Assembly (NCBI GenBank): GCA_002313255.1
Contig: DCBA01000109.1
Location: 1 to 24,086 of the forward strand
DNA: 24,086 nucleotides
Source: Gammaproteobacteria bacterium UBA1119
GTDB lineage: Bacteria; Pseudomonadota; Gammaproteobacteria; Pseudomonadales; Azotimanducaceae
Direction: 5' to 3'
Below, piece after piece: positions 23,186 to 24,086 of the stretch. The stretch's first letter is position 1. Each line of letters starts with the position of its first letter. The notes beneath the pieces were generated by a model. It saw only the letters and a program-made list of their open reading frames with translations, did not search any database and was not told the DNA's origin. The position numbers and the translations under genes were made by a program.

Positions 23186-23923
23186 ATGCAGTTCGGAATA
23201 AGAACCGTGGTTGTTGCCGTCGCATTAAGCGTCGCCTTGGTATCGTGGTCGGCGGAAAGCGAACTGTTTCCGAACATTCGAAAAGCACGCAAAGAAGCAC
23301 AGAAATCTGATCCGTCTTCGGTCGTCGTCGATGAAGAAATGATCGTTACCGCACCGAAGCCGAAACGAGGACATGTCCCACAGTTTGAATATCTTTTAGA
23401 GACGTATAAGGCACGAAGCAAAGGTTCGCTTCTCTACCGTCAGGGAAAGTACGCGGAAGCCTTTCCGTACTTGTTGGTCGCCGCAAAGCGCGGATTCAAA
23501 CTTGCCCAAGCCCGGGTAGGCTTTTTATTTCAACAAGGCCTGGGTACTGAGAGGGACGGTGAGGCGGCCATTGCATGGCTCGCACTCAGTTCCACGCCCG
23601 ACACACTACCTGAGATTCGAAATTATTTTCGCCAGCAGTGGGCGAAGGTTCCTCCCGAATACTTGCCGTATCTCGAGGAGGTTATCGAAGAATACCGGGA
23701 AGAGTTTGGTGATCGTGAAAACCGAGTCGTGTGTGATATGTCGAGGAAGGCGGGCACCCACTTTGGAAAACTGACGTGTCGCTTTATGGATGAATCGTTC
23801 TATCAGGATTTCAGTGAAGCAATTAATTCTGATGAAGCGATTCCGCAAATTGGCGGCGGCGGTGCGAGTAGTTCCCAGTCGCAGGGAGGTGGATATCCCG
23901 GTAGTGGGGGTGCTGGACAATAG
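23186..23923 (+). CDS. Exported Sel1-repeat protein with Gly-rich tail
   Basis: 245 residues. Residues 1-22 (MQFGIRTVVVAVALSVALVSWS, then AES) form a signal peptide. Residues about 78-140 contain tetratricopeptide/Sel1-type helices: GSLLYRQGKYAEAFPYLLVA, AAKRGFKLAQARVGFLFQQG and LGTERDGEAAIAWLALSS, the classic 'A.....A...LG.....G..G....D...A..W' pattern. Such repeats mediate protein contacts. After YLEEVIEEYREEFGDREN come two cysteines (VVCDMS, LTCRFM), possibly a disulfide, and a Gly/Ser-rich tail (GGGGASSSQSQGGGYPGSGG). It is divergent from the Bax inhibitor-1 gene. Partner and role are unknown. Confidence 0.85.
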   Translation: MQFGIRTVVVAVALSVALVSWSAESELFPNIRKARKEAQKSDPSSVVVDEEMIVTAPKPKRGHVPQFEYLLETYKARSKGSLLYRQGKYAEAFPYLLVAAKRGFKLAQARVGFLFQQGLGTERDGEAAIAWLALSSTPDTLPEIRNYFRQQWAKVPPEYLPYLEEVIEEYREEFGDRENRVVCDMSRKAGTHFGKLTCRFMDESFYQDFSEAINSDEAIPQIGGGGASSSQSQGGGYPGSGGAGQ

Positions 23924-24034
23924 GGCGGTCTGTCGTGAAGTCGTTCGTTTGTTGACTAAGCCGAGCGCTGAACGTCCAAGGTCGGTTAAAGTGGTGCGTT
24001 ATTAAAACCCGACGGGAGAAAACTAATCGCTACT

Positions 24035-24086
24035 ATGCTTTACGACGTAAGTATAAAAACGTACACGCAGATCCTTGGGGCGGTGA
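24035..24086 (+). CDS. Start of a possible DUF1993-like protein, cut by the window edge
   Basis: The ATG at 24035 opens 17 codons to the edge, reading MLYDVSIKTYTQILGAV. This resembles the start of DUF1993 proteins ('LYD.SV.TYLQ.LGA'), four-helix proteins of unknown function. The match is short, and gggag lies rather far upstream (about 17 bases), so the call is tentative. Confidence 0.45.
   Translation, partial: MLYDVSIKTYTQILGAV

Noticed and set aside
1..24086. CRISPR arrays, tRNA/rRNA genes, prophage or insertion sequences
   Set aside because: No repeat arrays, RNA gene motifs, transposase or integrase coding regions were seen on either strand.

Overview
This 24 kb window looks like chromosomal DNA of a free-living, heterotrophic, Gram-negative bacterium, probably a marine or otherwise environmental proteobacterium, perhaps a gammaproteobacterium. 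The taxonomic guess is an inference from gene content: lipoproteins with lipoboxes, a PQQ dehydrogenase, PhyH oxygenases, GcvT-type methyltransferases and a Bax inhibitor-1 homologue. G+C looks close to half. I see no rRNA, tRNA, CRISPR array, integrase or insertion sequence. Genes are packed as short operons on both strands, with several TTG and GTG starts.

Left part (1-4248). The N-terminus of an enolase-superfamily protein runs off the left edge on the minus strand. Next come a secreted protein with two tandem NIPSNAP/dimeric alpha-beta-barrel-like repeats, an M48-type lipoprotein metallopeptidase (minus), a membrane-anchored Cys-rich unknown preceded by a perfect 32-bp palindrome, and an epoxide-hydrolase-type alpha/beta hydrolase (minus). 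The hydrolase has a lipoprotein start and a second internal start with a better ribosome binding site.

Catabolic block (4249-11390). Plus-strand genes encode an enolase-superfamily dehydratase-like protein, an exported M19 dipeptidase and a PQQ dehydrogenase with an inserted cytochrome c domain. The last one abuts a convergent exported metallo-beta-lactamase-fold hydrolase; their stop codons share bases. A DDN-type deazaflavin oxidoreductase and a convergent exported esterase with clear PETase/cutinase-family motifs follow.

One-carbon and oxygenase block (11604-19830). A dimethylglycine-dehydrogenase-like FAD/GcvT fusion is followed at once by a DmdA-like GcvT methyltransferase. Next are a lipoprotein with a duplicated two-cysteine domain and, on the minus strand, a GrdB/PrdB-type reductase that reads as one 313-residue protein only if an in-frame UGA is decoded as selenocysteine in a UxxC motif. 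A PhyH dioxygenase and an acyl-CoA-dehydrogenase-fold flavoprotein follow. The neighbourhood suggests metabolism of methylated amines, methylated sulfur compounds or similar small molecules, but no substrate can be read from sequence.

Right part (19874-24086). A minus-strand series runs in transcription order: Bax inhibitor-1 family protein, two-helix membrane protein, second PhyH dioxygenase, DUF3667-like zinc-ribbon membrane protein. The last lacks any canonical start codon upstream of its zinc ribbon and seems to begin at ATA behind a good Shine-Dalgarno sequence. A secreted Sel1-repeat protein and the first codons of a possible DUF1993 protein close the window.

The most notable items are the UGA-containing selenoprotein candidate, the PETase-like esterase, the ATA-start DUF3667 gene, the long perfect palindrome and the enolase-superfamily protein with a substituted metal-ligand position.
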